NCBI RefSeq assembly: GCF_019285735.1
Contig: NZ_CP079107.1
Coordinates: 806,001 to 870,000 of the forward strand
Direction: 5' to 3'
DNA from: Paeniglutamicibacter sp. Y32M11
GTDB taxonomy: Bacteria > Actinomycetota > Actinomycetes > Actinomycetales > Micrococcaceae
DNA: 64,000 nucleotides
Shown here: positions 10,418 through 18,765 of the stretch, piece by piece
How positions within the stretch are numbered: the stretch's first letter is position 1
How the letters are laid out: each line of letters opens with the position of its first letter
Program-made: the position numbers and the translations under genes
The notes under the pieces: generated by a model
What the model was told of the DNA's origin: nothing
The model's input: the letters and a program-made list of their open reading frames with translations, nothing else
Databases searched by the model: none

Positions 10418-11530
10418 ATGAACGCTGAACTCTTAGCACGATTCCACGGGGTTATCCCCGCTGGAGGTGTCGGTACTCGACTGTGGCCGCTCTCGCGTGC
10501 CGCGGCCCCCAAATTCCTTCACGACCTGACCGGCTCAGGATCGACACTGATTCGCGCCACCTACGAGCGGTTGATTCCGTTGGCGGGTGACAACATCATG
10601 GTGGTTACCGGACGGGCCCACCGTACCGCCGTGCTGGCGCAACTGCCCGAGATCAGCGAACTGAATCTGGTCTTAGAACCGGATCCCAAGGACTCAGCTG
10701 CAGCCATTGGTCTGGCCGCAGCGATTCTCTACCTGCGTGACCCCGAGACGATCATGGGATCATTTGCCGCCGACCAGGTCATCGTCCCGGTTGCCGTCTT
10801 CCAAGATGCCGTACGTGAGGCCATCCACACGGCTGCAACGGGAAAGATCGTCACCATCGGCATCCGCCCAACACTTCCGTCCACTGGCTTCGGATACATC
10901 CGAGCCGGGGAACGCCTGAACGTTTCCGGGGCCCCGACCGCACGCGATGTGGTCGAATTCGTGGAAAAGCCTGATGAGGACACAGCGCGCCGCTATTTGG
11001 CCGACGGAGGATACCTCTGGAATGCAGGCATGTTTGTTGCGCCGGTATCCCTGATGCTCAAGCACCTGGAAGCCAGCGAGCCATTGCTCTACGCGGGTGT
11101 GATGGAAATAGCTGCGGCCTGGGAATCTGGTGACCGGGTTGAGACCATCGACCGGATCTGGCCCACCTTGCCCAAAACCGCGATCGACTATGCCGTGGCC
11201 GAACCCGCAGCAGCAGCAGGGGATGTCGCGGTGATTCCCGGGGTCTTCAACTGGGACGACGTCGGAGACTTTGCGGCCATTGGCCGCCTGAACCCGGCGA
11301 GTGAGAAGACCGGTGTGACGGTGGTCGGCGCCAATGCACGTGTTTACTCGGATAACGCCACCGGTGTGGTCGTTACCGACTCCAAGCGCGTGATAGCCCT
11401 TATTGGTATCCATGACGTGGTGGTGGTTGATACTCCGGATGCGCTCTTGGTGACCACCAAGGAACACGCTCAGTCGGTTAAAAGCACGGTGGAGAAACTC
11501 AAGGAAGACGGCGCCGTCGACGTCCTATAG
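10418..11530 (+). CDS. manC: Mannose-1-phosphate guanylyltransferase
   Basis: Makes GDP-mannose from mannose-1-P and GTP for glycan and lipoglycan synthesis. The nucleotidyltransferase signature VIPAGGVGTRLWPLSRAAAP lies at residues ~10-30, with FVEKPD (~186) and the NAGMFV metal/sugar site (~207); the C-terminal third is the left-handed beta-helix-like region. The frame is open to 10328, but the domain needs only the ATG at 10418 (370 residues, usual length). TAGCCT (10405-10410) lies 7 nt before this ATG with no ribosome-binding site, so a leaderless start is likely. manA, which supplies mannose-6-P, is near the right end of the window. The phosphomannomutase is not here. Confidence 0.9.
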   Translation: MNAELLARFHGVIPAGGVGTRLWPLSRAAAPKFLHDLTGSGSTLIRATYERLIPLAGDNIMVVTGRAHRTAVLAQLPEISELNLVLEPDPKDSAAAIGLAAAILYLRDPETIMGSFAADQVIVPVAVFQDAVREAIHTAATGKIVTIGIRPTLPSTGFGYIRAGERLNVSGAPTARDVVEFVEKPDEDTARRYLADGGYLWNAGMFVAPVSLMLKHLEASEPLLYAGVMEIAAAWESGDRVETIDRIWPTLPKTAIDYAVAEPAAAAGDVAVIPGVFNWDDVGDFAAIGRLNPASEKTGVTVVGANARVYSDNATGVVVTDSKRVIALIGIHDVVVVDTPDALLVTTKEHAQSVKSTVEKLKEDGAVDVL

Positions 11531-11564
11531 CTTGAGGCAGCCGGCAAATTGCGGGTCTCTCCGC

Positions 11565-11641
11565 GGCCCCGTACCTATTTCAGTGAAGGATCGTCCCTTG
11601 AAATTTCTGGGGCGGCGACTCCAGGATGGTGCGGGGCTTTT
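11565..11641 (+). terminator. Three-way-junction RNA structure ending in a T-run, downstream of manC
   Basis: P1 pairs GGCCCCGTACC (11565-11575) with GGTGCGGGGCT (11628-11638), 11 bp with two G-U pairs. Inside it P2 pairs ATTTCA (11577-11582) with TGAAAT (11599-11604), plus AGG/CCT. P3 pairs CTGGGG (11607-11612) with CTCCAG (11619-11624). TTTT follows P1. It lies 35 nt after the manC stop and 144 nt before betT. A branched intrinsic terminator is the simplest reading; a regulatory RNA is possible. The remaining 11642-11784 is AT-richer and should hold the betT promoter. Confidence 0.5.
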
Positions 11642-11784
11642 GTCTGCCTAAAACCCAAAACCTACCTGCTACTAACAAGTTTCCGGCGCGGTTGCAAGAC
11701 CCGTGAAGATTCTCACGATAGCTCATATGGTATACGCGCCCCAGTGGGTGCGTGCGCACGAAAGGCTTGCTAGGCTCTCGAAAC

Positions 11785-13986
11785 ATGAGTGCCGTCAAAA
11801 ATTCCGAAGGCCCTGTACGACCCACAGACAACACCGAAAATTCCATTCCACCGGATGCGGGCCCAAACCGCATCAATAAAGTGGTGTTCTTTGGCTCCGC
11901 CGCGGCGATCCTGAGCTTTGCGCTTTGGGCCATGCTGGACCAAAAGGGCGCCGACCGCGTCATCAGCGCGGTCGTCGGTTGGGTCGGCTCCACCTTCGGC
12001 TGGTGGTACTCGCTGGTGGTCGTGGCCGTCCTGGCTTTTGTAATCGCGATCGCCATCTCTAAGGTCGGCAAGACCAGACTGGGCCCTGACCACTCGCGGC
12101 CCACTTTCAATCTCTTTACCTGGACAGCAATGCTCTTTGCTGCGGGCATCGGTATCGACCTGATGTTCTTCTCGGTTTCCGAGCCGGTGGCCCAATACCT
12201 TGCCCCTCCCACAGGGGACGGCAGCACCGTCGAAGCTGCCCGACAGGCAATGGCCTGGACGCTGTTCCACTACGGCCTGCTCGGCTGGGGACTCTACGCC
12301 CTGATGGGGCTTGCCCTGGGCTACTTCGCCTACCGTCACAACCTGCCGCTGTCGATCCGCTCGGCGCTCTACCCCATTCTGGGCAAGCGCATCCACGGAC
12401 CGCTGGGCCACGGAGTGGATATCGCCGCGGTGCTGGGCACTATCTTCGGCATCGCTACCTCACTGGGCATCGGCGTCGCCCAACTAAACTTCGGTCTGAA
12501 CTTCATGTTCGGCATCGAGGAAACCCCCGCGGTGCAGATTGTGCTCATCGCCATTGCCGTGGTGATGGCCACCATCTCGGTGCTGACCGGGGTGGAAAAG
12601 GGCATCCGCCGGCTTTCCGAACTCAACGTGATCCTGTCCATCGGCCTGATGCTCTTTGTGCTCGTCGCCGGCAACACCCGTTATCTGCTTGACGGCATCA
12701 TCCTGAACATCGGAGATACGCTCTCGCGCTTCCCCGGCATGGCGCTGAACACCTTCGCCTACGATCGCCCCGATGACTGGCTCAACGGCTGGACCCTGTT
12801 CTTCTGGGCCTGGTGGATCGCCTGGGCCCCGTTCGTCGGGCTCTTCCTGGCCCGCATCTCACGCGGCCGAACCATCCGCCAGTTCGTCACAGGTGTGCTT
12901 GTAGTCCCCTTCGCCTTCATCCTGTTGTGGATCTCGATCTTCGGCAACAGCGCCCTTGAATTAGTTCGCGGCGGCAATACGGCCTTCGGCGATGTCGCCA
13001 TGAACCACCCCGAACAGGCGTTCTATGCCCTGCTAGCCCAATACCCGGCAGTGCCGCTGATCGCGGCGATCGCCACCTTCACCGGCCTGCTGTTCTACGT
13101 CACCAGCGCCGACTCGGGCGCCCTGGTCATGGCCAACTTCACCTCACACCTCAAGGACGCAGAGTCCGACGGTCCGAAGTGGGTCCGCGTCTTCTGGTCG
13201 GTTGCCACCGGCCTACTGACGCTGTCCATGCTCTTGGTCGGCGGGGTGCCGACACTGCAGAATGCGACCGTGATCATGGGGCTGCCGTTCTCGGTGGTGT
13301 TGGTGTTCATCATGCTCGGGCTCTACAAGGCGCTGCGTGTCGAGCGTGCCCTGGCCGGCAGCTATAAGAACTCTCTGCACACCGTGCTCACCTCGCGTCC
13401 CGGTTCGACGGGCGTGGACCAGCGACGCAGTTGGCGACAGCGACTGGCCCGCACCATGTCCTACCCGGGACAGCGTCAGGCGCAGCGTTTTATGCAGGAA
13501 ATTGTCCGTCCCGCCCTGGAAGAAGTGAACAACGAGTTCGCCCAATCCGGAGTCATTGGCGTGCTGGTGGACGAGCCGGTCGGCAAGCTCGGCGTCAAGT
13601 CCGTGGACCTGGTGGTGCAGCATGGTGGTGAGCGCCCCTTCAAGTACCAGGTGTATCCGGTGCAGCTCAAGGTGCCCAGCTTCGCGCGGGATTCATCCAC
13701 CGGGGAGCAGTACTACCGCATGGAGGTCTTCTCCCAGGAGGGCAGCCACGGGTATGACCTTATGGGCTGCACGCGAGAACAGATCATCTGCGATGTCCTT
13801 GACCAATACGAAATTCACCTCTCGTTCTTGCGAGAGCAAGAAAATGCCGACGGGCCCAGCCGGATCGCCGAGGCCACCATTCCCAAGACCGATTGGGATT
13901 CCGACTTTGAGAACGTGCAGGACACCGCGGCACCACAACAAACCCCCGAAAACCCCGAGACCACCAAGGAAGAAGCAACGCCATGA
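11785..13986 (+). CDS. betT: BCCT-family choline/betaine transporter with C-terminal cytosolic domain
   Basis: Sodium- or proton-coupled carrier of quaternary amines. The 733-residue protein has about 12 membrane helices up to residue ~525, with the BCCT signature region NGWTLFFWAWWIAWAPFVG and then ARISRGRTIRQF (~340-370). A hydrophilic C-terminal domain of ~200 residues follows. Such a long tail is typical of E. coli BetT-type choline carriers, where it senses osmotic stress; the last ~40 residues are Pro/Glu/Thr-rich. ATG at 11785 is preceded by TAGGCT (11771-11776, 8 nt) and no ribosome-binding site; the frame continues to GTG 11752. The stop overlaps betB by 4 nt. Choline as substrate is inferred from the operon. 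Confidence 0.88.
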   Translation: MSAVKNSEGPVRPTDNTENSIPPDAGPNRINKVVFFGSAAAILSFALWAMLDQKGADRVISAVVGWVGSTFGWWYSLVVVAVLAFVIAIAISKVGKTRLGPDHSRPTFNLFTWTAMLFAAGIGIDLMFFSVSEPVAQYLAPPTGDGSTVEAARQAMAWTLFHYGLLGWGLYALMGLALGYFAYRHNLPLSIRSALYPILGKRIHGPLGHGVDIAAVLGTIFGIATSLGIGVAQLNFGLNFMFGIEETPAVQIVLIAIAVVMATISVLTGVEKGIRRLSELNVILSIGLMLFVLVAGNTRYLLDGIILNIGDTLSRFPGMALNTFAYDRPDDWLNGWTLFFWAWWIAWAPFVGLFLARISRGRTIRQFVTGVLVVPFAFILLWISIFGNSALELVRGGNTAFGDVAMNHPEQAFYALLAQYPAVPLIAAIATFTGLLFYVTSADSGALVMANFTSHLKDAESDGPKWVRVFWSVATGLLTLSMLLVGGVPTLQNATVIMGLPFSVVLVFIMLGLYKALRVERALAGSYKNSLHTVLTSRPGSTGVDQRRSWRQRLARTMSYPGQRQAQRFMQEIVRPALEEVNNEFAQSGVIGVLVDEPVGKLGVKSVDLVVQHGGERPFKYQVYPVQLKVPSFARDSSTGEQYYRMEVFSQEGSHGYDLMGCTREQIICDVLDQYEIHLSFLREQENADGPSRIAEATIPKTDWDSDFENVQDTAAPQQTPENPETTKEEATP

Positions 13987-15485
13987 CTAGCACCATCTAC
14001 ATCAACGGGGCTTGGGCCCCGGCAGCGCTCGGCGGAACCAGGGACATCACCTGCCCGGGCACCGGAGAGCACGTCGCTACCGTCTCCGAAGGCAGCGCCG
14101 CAGACTCAGAGCGCGCCATCGCAGCGGCGCGAGCCTCCTTCGACTCAGGTGTCTGGGCCTCGGTCCCCGCCCCCGAGCGCGGGAACTTCCTGCTGAAGGT
14201 CGCCGACCGGCTGCTCGAACGTCAGGAAGAATTTGCCCGCGCCGAGGCCCTTGATACCGGCAAGCGCATGTACGAGGCACGCCTAGACATCGAGGACATC
14301 GCCGCGAGCTTCAGGTACTTCGGCAAGCTTTCTGGCCAGGAATCGGGCCGGGTCGTGGACGCCGGGGACCCCAACGTGGTCTCGAAGATCGTCTACGAGC
14401 CGGTGGGCGTGGTCTCGATGATCACCCCATGGAACTACCCGTTGCTGCAGGCCGCCTGGAAGATCGCCCCCGCTCTGGCAGCCGGTTGCTCCTTCGTGCT
14501 CAAGCCCGCCGAGCTGACCCCCTCCACCGCCATCTTGATGATGGAGGTGCTCGAAGAACTTGGCCTGCCGGCTGGCGTGGCCAACCTAGTCACCGGCGCT
14601 GGGTCCGAGGTCGGCCCGCCACTGTCGACTCACCGCGACGTGGACATGGTCTCCTTCACCGGGGGACTGGTCACCGGGCGCGTTATCGCCGCCTCCGCGG
14701 CAGGCACCGTCAAGAAGGTCGCCCTGGAACTGGGCGGCAAGAACCCCAACGTGATCTTCGCCGACGCCGACTTCGACGCCGCGGTGGACAACGCCCTGAA
14801 CGGCGCCTTTGTCCACTCCGGCCAGGTCTGCTCCGCCGGGGCCAGGCTGGTGGTGGAGGAATCCATTGCGGAGGCCTTCGTTGATGAACTGGTGCGACGC
14901 GCCCAGCTGATCCGCTTGGGCGGGCCCTTCGACGAAAATACCGAGAGCGGCCCGTTGATTTCCGCAGCTCATCTGGCCAAGGTCGACGCCTACGTGCAGG
15001 CCGGCATCGCCGAGGGCGCACGACTGCGCTGCGGTGGCCGCGCGGCCACCAATCAAGACGGCAAGGACCTGGAATCCGGGCACTTCTACCTGCCCACGAT
15101 CCTGGATCAGGTCACAGGGGAGATGAGCGTAGCCCACGACGAGGCCTTCGGCCCGACGCTGACGGTGGAGACTTTCCGTACCGAGGACGAGGCCGTGGCC
15201 ATCGGCAACGACACCGAGTACGGGCTGGCCGGGGCGGTCTGGACCCAGGACGCCGGACGCGCCCAGCGTGTTGCGGGGCGTCTGCGCCACGGCACCATCT
15301 GGATCAACGACTTCCACCCGTACCTGCCGCAGGCCGAATGGGGCGGCTTCGGCGCCTCCGGCGTGGGCCGCGAGCTGGGCCCCACGGGCCTGGCCGAATA
15401 CCAGGAAGCCAAGCACATCTACCAGAACCTCGACCCTCAGGTCACCGGTTGGTTTGGCGCACAGGCACAGGATACGGACAGCTAG
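13983..15485 (+). CDS. betB: Betaine-aldehyde dehydrogenase (NAD(P)-dependent aldehyde dehydrogenase)
   Basis: Oxidises betaine aldehyde to glycine betaine. 500 residues, full length for the ALDH superfamily: substrate/cofactor segment ITPWNYPLLQAAWKIAPALA (~148-167), catalytic-base Glu in ALELGGKNPN (~250) and nucleophile Cys283 in HSGQVCSAGARL; the C-terminal WGGFGASGVGRELG is the oligomerisation region. ATG at 13983 overlaps the betT stop as ATGA, so the two are coupled. codA follows directly. Specificity for betaine aldehyde is inferred from position between a choline carrier and choline oxidase. Confidence 0.92.
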   Translation: MTSTIYINGAWAPAALGGTRDITCPGTGEHVATVSEGSAADSERAIAAARASFDSGVWASVPAPERGNFLLKVADRLLERQEEFARAEALDTGKRMYEARLDIEDIAASFRYFGKLSGQESGRVVDAGDPNVVSKIVYEPVGVVSMITPWNYPLLQAAWKIAPALAAGCSFVLKPAELTPSTAILMMEVLEELGLPAGVANLVTGAGSEVGPPLSTHRDVDMVSFTGGLVTGRVIAASAAGTVKKVALELGGKNPNVIFADADFDAAVDNALNGAFVHSGQVCSAGARLVVEESIAEAFVDELVRRAQLIRLGGPFDENTESGPLISAAHLAKVDAYVQAGIAEGARLRCGGRAATNQDGKDLESGHFYLPTILDQVTGEMSVAHDEAFGPTLTVETFRTEDEAVAIGNDTEYGLAGAVWTQDAGRAQRVAGRLRHGTIWINDFHPYLPQAEWGGFGASGVGRELGPTGLAEYQEAKHIYQNLDPQVTGWFGAQAQDTDS

Positions 15486-15487
15486 GA

Positions 15488-17092
15488 ATGGAGAACCTCA
15501 ACGTGGGCAACAACAACGCATCGACTCCTGAGACCGAATTCGACTACATCATCGTGGGTGGCGGATCTGCCGGCGCAGCAGTGGCAGCCCGGCTTTCCGA
15601 GGACCCGTCCGTCACGGTCGCGCTCATCGAGGCGGGTCCGGATGACCGCGGCATTGATGAAGTGCTGCAACTGGATCGCTGGATGGAGTTACTCGAGTCG
15701 GGATACGACTGGGACTACCCGATCGAAGAGCAGGAAAACGGCAACTCGTTCATGCGCCACTCGCGCGCCAAGGTCATGGGTGGATGCTCGAGCCATAATT
15801 CCTGCATCGCGTTCTGGGCTCCGGCCGAGGACCTGAACGCCTGGGAAACCGAGCATGGGGCCACCGGGTGGAACGCAGAAACCGGGTACCGGCTCTACAA
15901 GCAGCTGGAAAACAACGAAGATGCCGGGCCCGAGGCTCCCCACCACGGGGACTCGGGACCGGTGAAACTGATGAACGTGCCGCCGAATGACCCCTGCGGG
16001 GTTGCGGTGCTCGATGCCTGCGAACAGGCAGGAATCCCGCGGGCTACGTTTAACAACAATCAGACGGTGCTCAACGGGGCAAACTTCTTCCAGATCAACA
16101 GGTTGGAAGATGGAACCAGGTCCTCCTCCTCAGTTTCTTACATCCACCCGATCGCGCAGCGGGAGAACTTCACGCTGCTCACCGGGCGCCAAGCCAGCAA
16201 GCTGCGCTTCAACGAGGCCAAGGCCTGCATCGGCGTGGATGTTCTCGAGGGTGCCTTCGGGCGCACCACACAGCTGAGCGCCCGCCGCGAGGTCATCCTC
16301 TCTGCCGGCGCCATCGACTCGCCGAAGCTGCTGATGCTCTCGGGCATCGGCCCGGCAGCGCACCTGGCCGAGCACGGGATCAAGGTGCTCGCCGATTCCC
16401 CGGGCGTGGGCTCGAACCTGCAAGATCACCCCGAGGGTGTGATCCAGTGGGAAGCCAAGAAGCCCATGGTCACCGAATCCACCCAGTGGTGGGAGATTGG
16501 GATCTTCACCCACACCGTGGCGGGCCTGGACCGCCCCGATTTGATGATGCACTACGGCTCGGTGCCCTTTGACATGCACACGCTACGCCAGGGCTACCCG
16601 ACCTCGGAGAACGCCTTCTGCCTGACCCCCAACGTGACCCGGGCCAAGTCCCGCGGCACGGTACGGCTGCGCAGTAGGGACTTCCGCGATAAGCCCAAGG
16701 TCGACCCGCGCTACTTCACCGATGAGCAGGGCCACGACATGGAGGTGATGATCGCCGGAATCCGCAAGGCCCGCGAGATCGTCTCCCAGCCGGCCATGGC
16801 CGAATGGGCCGGAACCGAGCTGTACCCGGGGCCGGAGGTGCAGAGCGATGAGCAGATCGCCGACTACATCAAACGCACCCACAACACCGTGTACCACCCG
16901 GCAGGGTCGGTGCGCATGGGGGCGGACGACGATGAGATGTCCCCGCTTGATGCGCAGCTGCGCGTGAAAGGCGTTTCGGGCCTGCGCGTGGCCGATGCCT
17001 CGGTGATGCCGGCCCTCGTCACGGTGAACCCGAACATCACGGTGATGATGATCGGTGAGCGGTGTGCCGAACTGATCAAGGCCAACGGCTAA
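15488..17092 (+). CDS. codA: Choline oxidase (GMC flavoprotein)
   Basis: FAD enzyme oxidising choline through betaine aldehyde to glycine betaine, with O2 reduced to H2O2. The sequence is strongly similar to what I recall of Arthrobacter globiformis choline oxidase, with a constant +4 offset at key residues: covalent FAD His103 in GGCSSHNS, Glu316 in DHPEGV, His355 in MMHYGSVPF, His470 in TVYHPAGS and Asn514 in VTVNPN. The N-terminal FAD fold is DYIIVGGGSAGAAVAARLSE. ATG at 15488 is listed; GTG at 15503, with GGAG 9 nt upstream, is an equally good start. The open frame runs further back to 15338 but overlaps betB. Third gene of the choline operon; no catalase is adjacent. Confidence 0.93.
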   Translation: MENLNVGNNNASTPETEFDYIIVGGGSAGAAVAARLSEDPSVTVALIEAGPDDRGIDEVLQLDRWMELLESGYDWDYPIEEQENGNSFMRHSRAKVMGGCSSHNSCIAFWAPAEDLNAWETEHGATGWNAETGYRLYKQLENNEDAGPEAPHHGDSGPVKLMNVPPNDPCGVAVLDACEQAGIPRATFNNNQTVLNGANFFQINRLEDGTRSSSSVSYIHPIAQRENFTLLTGRQASKLRFNEAKACIGVDVLEGAFGRTTQLSARREVILSAGAIDSPKLLMLSGIGPAAHLAEHGIKVLADSPGVGSNLQDHPEGVIQWEAKKPMVTESTQWWEIGIFTHTVAGLDRPDLMMHYGSVPFDMHTLRQGYPTSENAFCLTPNVTRAKSRGTVRLRSRDFRDKPKVDPRYFTDEQGHDMEVMIAGIRKAREIVSQPAMAEWAGTELYPGPEVQSDEQIADYIKRTHNTVYHPAGSVRMGADDDEMSPLDAQLRVKGVSGLRVADASVMPALVTVNPNITVMMIGERCAELIKANG

Positions 17093-17105
17093 GAGCTGCC
17101 CCAAC

Positions 17106-17162
17106 CCAGATGCCCCGGTGCCTCCATGAATGATCTTCGTGGTTTGGCATCGGGGCATCTGG
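17106..17162 (+). terminator. Terminator hairpin after codA
   Basis: A 17-bp stem, 17106-17122 against 17146-17162, with outer arms CCAGATGCCCCG / CGGGGCATCTGG and one G-U pair, closes a 23-nt loop. It begins 13 nt after the codA stop. No T-run follows. It would end the betT-betB-codA transcript. Confidence 0.7.
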
Positions 17163-17261
17163 CATGAGGGACGGGTCGTGGTTTGGAGCTAAAGAAGTGA
17201 TCGGAGCAACAATAGGAAGTGCACTGCACAAGCGTGGGCAGAAACGCGTATTGTCGGTTAG

Positions 17262-18494
17262 GTGCGCACGAGTATGAATCAAGACCTGACATTGCCTTCC
17301 GTCAAGCCCTGGGTGAAGCCCATGCTCGACGAACTGGTGGACTTCCGTCGCGAAGTCCATGCCAACCCTGAGCTGTCGTTTGTGGAGTACAAGACCACCG
17401 AACGCATCATGAGCAAGCTTCGTGCGGCGGGTCTGACGCCCGTGACCCTGGCCGAGATCGGGGATGCGGAGACCGGCGGGTACGTTGACATCGGCACCGG
17501 GCCCATCGCCATGGGATTGCGCGCCGACATTGATGCCTTGCCGATTCTTGAAGAAACCGGGCTCGACTACGCATCGGTTGTTGCCGGGGTGGCCCATTCC
17601 TGTGGCCACGATATTCACACCACCGTGATGCTCGGGGTGGCCCTGACGCTGAAGGCCATGGATGACCAGGAGCCACTGGGCGCACGAATTCGGGTGATCT
17701 TCCAGCCGGCCGAGGAAAAGATGCCAGGTGGCGCGTTGTCGGTGATTGCCGCCGGCATCCTGGACGAGGTCCCACGCATTTTGGCTTTGCACTGCGAACC
17801 ACGCATCGATGCCGGGAAAATTGGCACACGTATCGGTGCCATCACCAGCGCCTCGGACACCATCAAGATTGAACTCACCGGTCGTGGCGGGCACACCTCC
17901 CGTCCGCACCTGACCGAGGATCTGGTCTTTGCCATGAGCCAGATCGCTATCAATGTGCCGGCGGTCTTGAGCCGACGCATCGACGTGCGTAGTGCCGTCT
18001 CGGTGGTCTGGGGACAGATCCACGCCGGCAGCGCACCCAACGCGATCCCCGCCACCGGATACTTGGCGGGCACCATGCGCTGCCTCGACGGCGAAGCCTG
18101 GGCCGGAGCGGGGGACTTGCTGGACGAGGTGGTACGCCAGGTCGCCAGTCCCTATGGCGTTGAGGTGAAGCTCGAACACATCCGCGGTGTGCCCCCAGTG
18201 ATCAACACCGAAGAGGAAACCGACCTGATTGAGGACTCGGCCCGTGCCGAGATAGGGTCCGCGGCCATTGTTCTGACGCCGCAATCCATGGGCGGGGAAG
18301 ACTTCGCCTGGATGACCAACAAGGTTCCCGGTGCCATGATGCGCTTGGGCACCCGTACCCCGGGAGGCGAAGATTATGACCTGCACCGCGGGGACTACAT
18401 TCCCGACGAGGCAGCCATCGAGGTCGGCGTGACGGTGATGGCAGCGGCATCACTGCGGGCGATCGCGCAGCTGAAGTTGGCGCAGGAGAGTTAG
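17262..18494 (+). CDS. M20-family amidohydrolase (N-acyl-amino-acid amidohydrolase type)
   Basis: Two-zinc peptidase-like hydrolase of 410 residues that would remove an acyl or similar group from an amino-acid derivative. Metal-binding and catalytic motifs are in order: GLRADIDALPILEETGL (~85), SCGHDIHTTVMLG (~112), the Glu pair in FQPAEEKMPGGA (~148), LHCEPRIDAG (~172), the dimerisation-lid GRGGHTSRPH (~207) and SMGGEDFAWM (~343). The substrate is not determined. GTG at 17262 and ATG at 17274 are alternative starts; neither has a ribosome-binding site. It stands alone, with a terminator before it. Confidence 0.85.
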   Translation: MRTSMNQDLTLPSVKPWVKPMLDELVDFRREVHANPELSFVEYKTTERIMSKLRAAGLTPVTLAEIGDAETGGYVDIGTGPIAMGLRADIDALPILEETGLDYASVVAGVAHSCGHDIHTTVMLGVALTLKAMDDQEPLGARIRVIFQPAEEKMPGGALSVIAAGILDEVPRILALHCEPRIDAGKIGTRIGAITSASDTIKIELTGRGGHTSRPHLTEDLVFAMSQIAINVPAVLSRRIDVRSAVSVVWGQIHAGSAPNAIPATGYLAGTMRCLDGEAWAGAGDLLDEVVRQVASPYGVEVKLEHIRGVPPVINTEEETDLIEDSARAEIGSAAIVLTPQSMGGEDFAWMTNKVPGAMMRLGTRTPGGEDYDLHRGDYIPDEAAIEVGVTVMAAASLRAIAQLKLAQES

Positions 18495-18534
18495 AGCGGT
18501 CCCGGAGCGTTATCTGCTTGTAACACTTTCTTTA

Positions 18535-18562
18535 TCGACTCGGTCACAATGGGCGCTAGGCT
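18535..18562 (+). promoter_or_regulatory. Candidate promoter of the nucleoside transport operon
   Basis: TCGACT (18535-18540), a 16-nt spacer and TAGGCT (18557-18562) form a plausible housekeeping promoter. It would give the BMP lipoprotein gene a leader of about 195 nt, long enough for regulation, in which a 31-codon ORF is found. Confidence 0.45.
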
Positions 18563-18643
18563 ATGTAGTTGTGAAGCCGTTCTTTCCGAATGTGCTGGGG
18601 GCCACCCGGTGGTTCCCAGCGCGTACCGAAGGATCCCGGATTC

Positions 18644-18739
18644 ATGTCAGCACCACAGGTTGCTGGCGGCAATGACCCCCATCGTGAGCAAGAACTCGGA
18701 ACGGTAACTCCTGAGACTTCGAAGCCACGGTACTTGTAG
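18644..18739 (+). CDS. Possible 31-residue leader ORF upstream of the BMP lipoprotein gene
   Basis: ATG at 18644 to TAG at 18739 encodes MSAPQVAGGNDPHREQEL followed by 13 more residues. It is hydrophilic, with no membrane segment or codon-run suggesting attenuation. GAAGGAT lies 9 nt or more upstream as a weak ribosome-binding site. It ends 26 nt before the lipoprotein start. It may be a translated leader or chance. Confidence 0.25.
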   Translation: MSAPQVAGGNDPHREQELGTVTPETSKPRYL

Positions 18740-18765
18740 CTCGTAACTCAATGGAGGAAACCCAT

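Noticed and set aside
17076-18386. 436-codon open frame antisense to the M20 amidohydrolase
   Set aside because: The M20 zinc motifs are intact on the plus strand; the antisense translation is His/Gly-rich without any domain.
18495-18765. Purine or other riboswitch before the nucleoside transporter
   Set aside because: I looked for the conserved loops of the purine class and a terminator/antiterminator pair and found neither. Only a promoter and a small ORF can be supported.
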